In this document: piece by piece, positions 27,143 through 29,025 of the stretch
How the letters are laid out: the number at the start of each line of letters is the position of its first letter
Position numbering within the stretch: position 1 is the first letter of the stretch
Notes under the pieces: model-generated
What the model was told of the DNA's origin: nothing
The model's input: the letters and a program-made list of their open reading frames with translations, nothing else
The model's database searches: none
Translations under genes and position numbers: made by a program
From: a virus
Virus record (IMG/VR): IMGVR_UViG_3300031623_000034
Coordinates: 1 to 29,025 of that record
Direction: 5' to 3' (one strand)
DNA: 29,025 bases

Positions 27143-29025
27143 ATGGCAGTTCATCCAATATATACAACTACTGAAAATAGTAAAACGCAAAATACAAAAA
27201 ACACAAAAACAACAACAGCAACTAACACTATTTTCAAATATGCACGGCCAAATTTATTACATAAATTTGCATCTTATATTCCACTTTGGACTTTATCAGC
27301 ATTAACACAAGCCGAAATACAAGAACCAAAACGTTTTTGGAATAGTCGACCACATGATATGATTGTAAGAAGTGCAGGCTTAGGAGATGCTAATTCAACG
27401 CATTGGAGACCAAATCCACATTCAGAAGGTACAATGGCCGAAGAAGTTAAAAAAAGTCTTAATAAAAGAGCCACAGAGGCAATGGATGAAGCATTAAATG
27501 AATATAAAAAACAAAGAGATTTATATTTTGAAAGTGTTAGAGTGAATAGTTTACCACCGTTTAATGAAGATAGGCCGTTGTCATCAGTTACAAAAATCGA
27601 AATGGTTATAAATGAACCTATGGGAATTAGTTTGTTAAAAAGAATAAGAGCGGCCGCGGCAAATAATGGATATGCAGACCACGTTGACGCTCCGTATATG
27701 TTAACACTAGAATTTAGAGGATGGAACGAAAAAGGACAAGAAATATCCAAGGACGAAACGGCGTTACTTAAAAGAGTTATTCCAATTAAAATTGTTAATC
27801 TGCAATTAGATGTATCACAAAACGGTACAGTTTATAATCTTCGTGCTATACCATATAATGAATTTGGATATTTGAATCAATATGCTTATTTAAGAACGAC
27901 AGGACAATTGACAAACGATGCAAGATTGGCAGATACATTACAGGAATTACAAAATTTACTTAATAAACAAAATAAAGATGAAAAAGACTACCATTATCTT
28001 GTAGAAGACCCAGATGAATATGTATTGAAAGTACATCCACTTTTCGGTGAACAGCAATTAATAATAAATCAGACAATTGGCTCTATAAAAATGAATAATC
28101 AAAGTGCTCCGCCAGGAAAGCAAGATGAGATTAATAAAAAATTAGTTGGACAAGTGAAAGCAGGCGATCATATTATGACAATTCTAACATCATTAATGAA
28201 GATGATTGAAGGATTTGGAGATGATGTACTTGAGAAGTGGAAAGACTCAGTAGTCATGACAAGATCAGTTTATTCGAAGAGGGATACAAAAGAATTAAAT
28301 CCTAATGAAAGAGCTCATATGGCCCGGACAAATGAAGATTTTCATTTTAACTATTTTCAAATTCGAACTTCAGTTGTTCCACAAAAAACAAAGTGGGATA
28401 GATATAGAAAAACACACCCAAAAATTATTACGTATTATATAGAACCTTTTAAAATAAATGGATATAGTTTAGCAATTCCGGGAGTTTCAGTAGGTAGAGA
28501 GCAAATACCGTTTGTATATAAAAATTACAACTATATTTTTACTGGTGAAAACACTGATATTTTAGATTTGAATATTAATTATAAAGTTGCATACTATCAA
28601 TCAAAATTAAAAAATATAAATGTTCAAAACGAACGAAGGATTAATATAATAGAACCTGATAAACAAATACCACCAAGTCATGAGGATTCATTTGCTGGTG
28701 ACGATTTTCTTACAAAAAGCGAAGTTGATGGTGCAAAAAGTATGAATGCGTCAATGAATAGTGAAGGCGGTGGAATAGTAGATCAATTTATGGATTCATT
28801 AACTCACCCAACTGCTGATATGGTTAGAGTTGAAATGCAGATATTAGGAGATGTTGCATATATGGGACAAGCACAATTTATGCCACCAAGTTTTAAAGGA
28901 AAAGATATAATTGATAAAGACGGAGATATTTCATATTTTAGAGGCGAGGAAGGTGCAATTTATAATAACAGACTTGATGCTTATAATCCAGATGTAGCAG
29001 ATCCGGTAGTAAATTTACGATTTAG
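27143..29025 (+). CDS. Large virion/baseplate structural protein (C-terminus beyond right edge)
   Basis: Open from the ATG at 27143 through the window end (627 complete codons). It starts 3 bases after the gp53 stop and is probably translated by coupling. The N-terminus is polar ('ENSKTQNTKNTKTTTATNTI'). Later parts include 'YIPLWTLSALTQAEIQEPKR', 'MLTLEFRGWNEKGQEISKDE', 'KIVNLQLDVSQNGTVYNLRA' and 'YYIEPFKINGYSLAIPG'. It follows the style of large structural proteins next to gp53 in T4-like marine phages, but I cannot name a T4 counterpart. A baseplate role fits the operon. There is no catalytic motif. Confidence 0.65.
   Translation, partial: MAVHPIYTTTENSKTQNTKNTKTTTATNTIFKYARPNLLHKFASYIPLWTLSALTQAEIQEPKRFWNSRPHDMIVRSAGLGDANSTHWRPNPHSEGTMAEEVKKSLNKRATEAMDEALNEYKKQRDLYFESVRVNSLPPFNEDRPLSSVTKIEMVINEPMGISLLKRIRAAAANNGYADHVDAPYMLTLEFRGWNEKGQEISKDETALLKRVIPIKIVNLQLDVSQNGTVYNLRAIPYNEFGYLNQYAYLRTTGQLTNDARLADTLQELQNLLNKQNKDEKDYHYLVEDPDEYVLKVHPLFGEQQLIINQTIGSIKMNNQSAPPGKQDEINKKLVGQVKAGDHIMTILTSLMKMIEGFGDDVLEKWKDSVVMTRSVYSKRDTKELNPNERAHMARTNEDFHFNYFQIRTSVVPQKTKWDRYRKTHPKIITYYIEPFKINGYSLAIPGVSVGREQIPFVYKNYNYIFTGENTDILDLNINYKVAYYQSKLKNINVQNERRINIIEPDKQIPPSHEDSFAGDDFLTKSEVDGAKSMNASMNSEGGGIVDQFMDSLTHPTADMVRVEMQILGDVAYMGQAQFMPPSFKGKDIIDKDGDISYFRGEEGAIYNNRLDAYNPDVADPVVNLRF

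Noticed and set aside
27274-27750. Minus-strand frame of 158 codons near the right end
   Set aside because: It is antisense to the large structural gene, which is open over 627 codons and coupled to gp53.

Overview
The window is part of the genome of a T4-like (Straboviridae-related) marine myovirus. It has low GC, dense genes on both strands, and a recognisable T4 core: portal gp20, prohead protease gp21, scaffold gp22, major capsid gp23, tail tape measure, baseplate and tube proteins, gp46/gp47 recombination nuclease and the late sigma factor gp55. The fibre style, the very low GC and the mix of auxiliary genes resemble cyanophage-like and pelagiphage-like T4 relatives. A SAR11 or similar marine alphaproteobacterial host is plausible, but this is inference only.

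Layout. 1-4650: fibre and virion surface genes, including a PKD-domain protein cut by the left edge. 4796-8152: an auxiliary block on alternating strands (2OG-Fe(II) oxygenase, SGNH hydrolase, small membrane protein, radical SAM/SPASM enzyme, sulfotransferase). 8236-17038, minus strand: the head and tail-core operon, transcribed in the order tape measure, gp20, small gp67-like protein, Rossmann-like unknown, acidic core protein, gp21, gp22, gp23, then a double terminator. 17110-18263, plus strand: a gp26/T4_baseplate-family tail assembly chaperone with an apparent -1 frameshift extension. 18317-21760: a coiled-coil protein, an ATE/GNAT-like protein, a 460-base non-coding stretch full of stems, a GIY-YIG nuclease and two proteins of unclear function. 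21797-25838, minus strand: histone-like protein, gp46, gp47, gp55. 25986 to the end, plus strand: tube initiator/cap (gp48/gp54-like), gp53 and a large virion protein cut by the right edge.

Regulation is the most interesting layer. gp55 is encoded here, and T4-type late promoters (TATAAATA or a TAAATA core) sit in front of many genes. At eight genes the promoter is only 5-8 bases from the ATG. With T4 late-promoter geometry this puts the start codon at +1 to +4, so these mRNAs would be leaderless. Three genes instead have a Shine-Dalgarno site and a leader whose structured or palindromic element begins at the predicted +1. The most striking is an 83-nt cloverleaf-like leader at 4663-4745. A separate candidate RNA of about 330 nt (19556-19888, minus strand) has its own near-consensus sigma70 promoter, a GNRA-capped 9-bp stem and a terminator. 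The chaperone gene ends in a textbook A AAU UUU UUC slippery stretch three codons before its stop, with the downstream reading frame open in -1.
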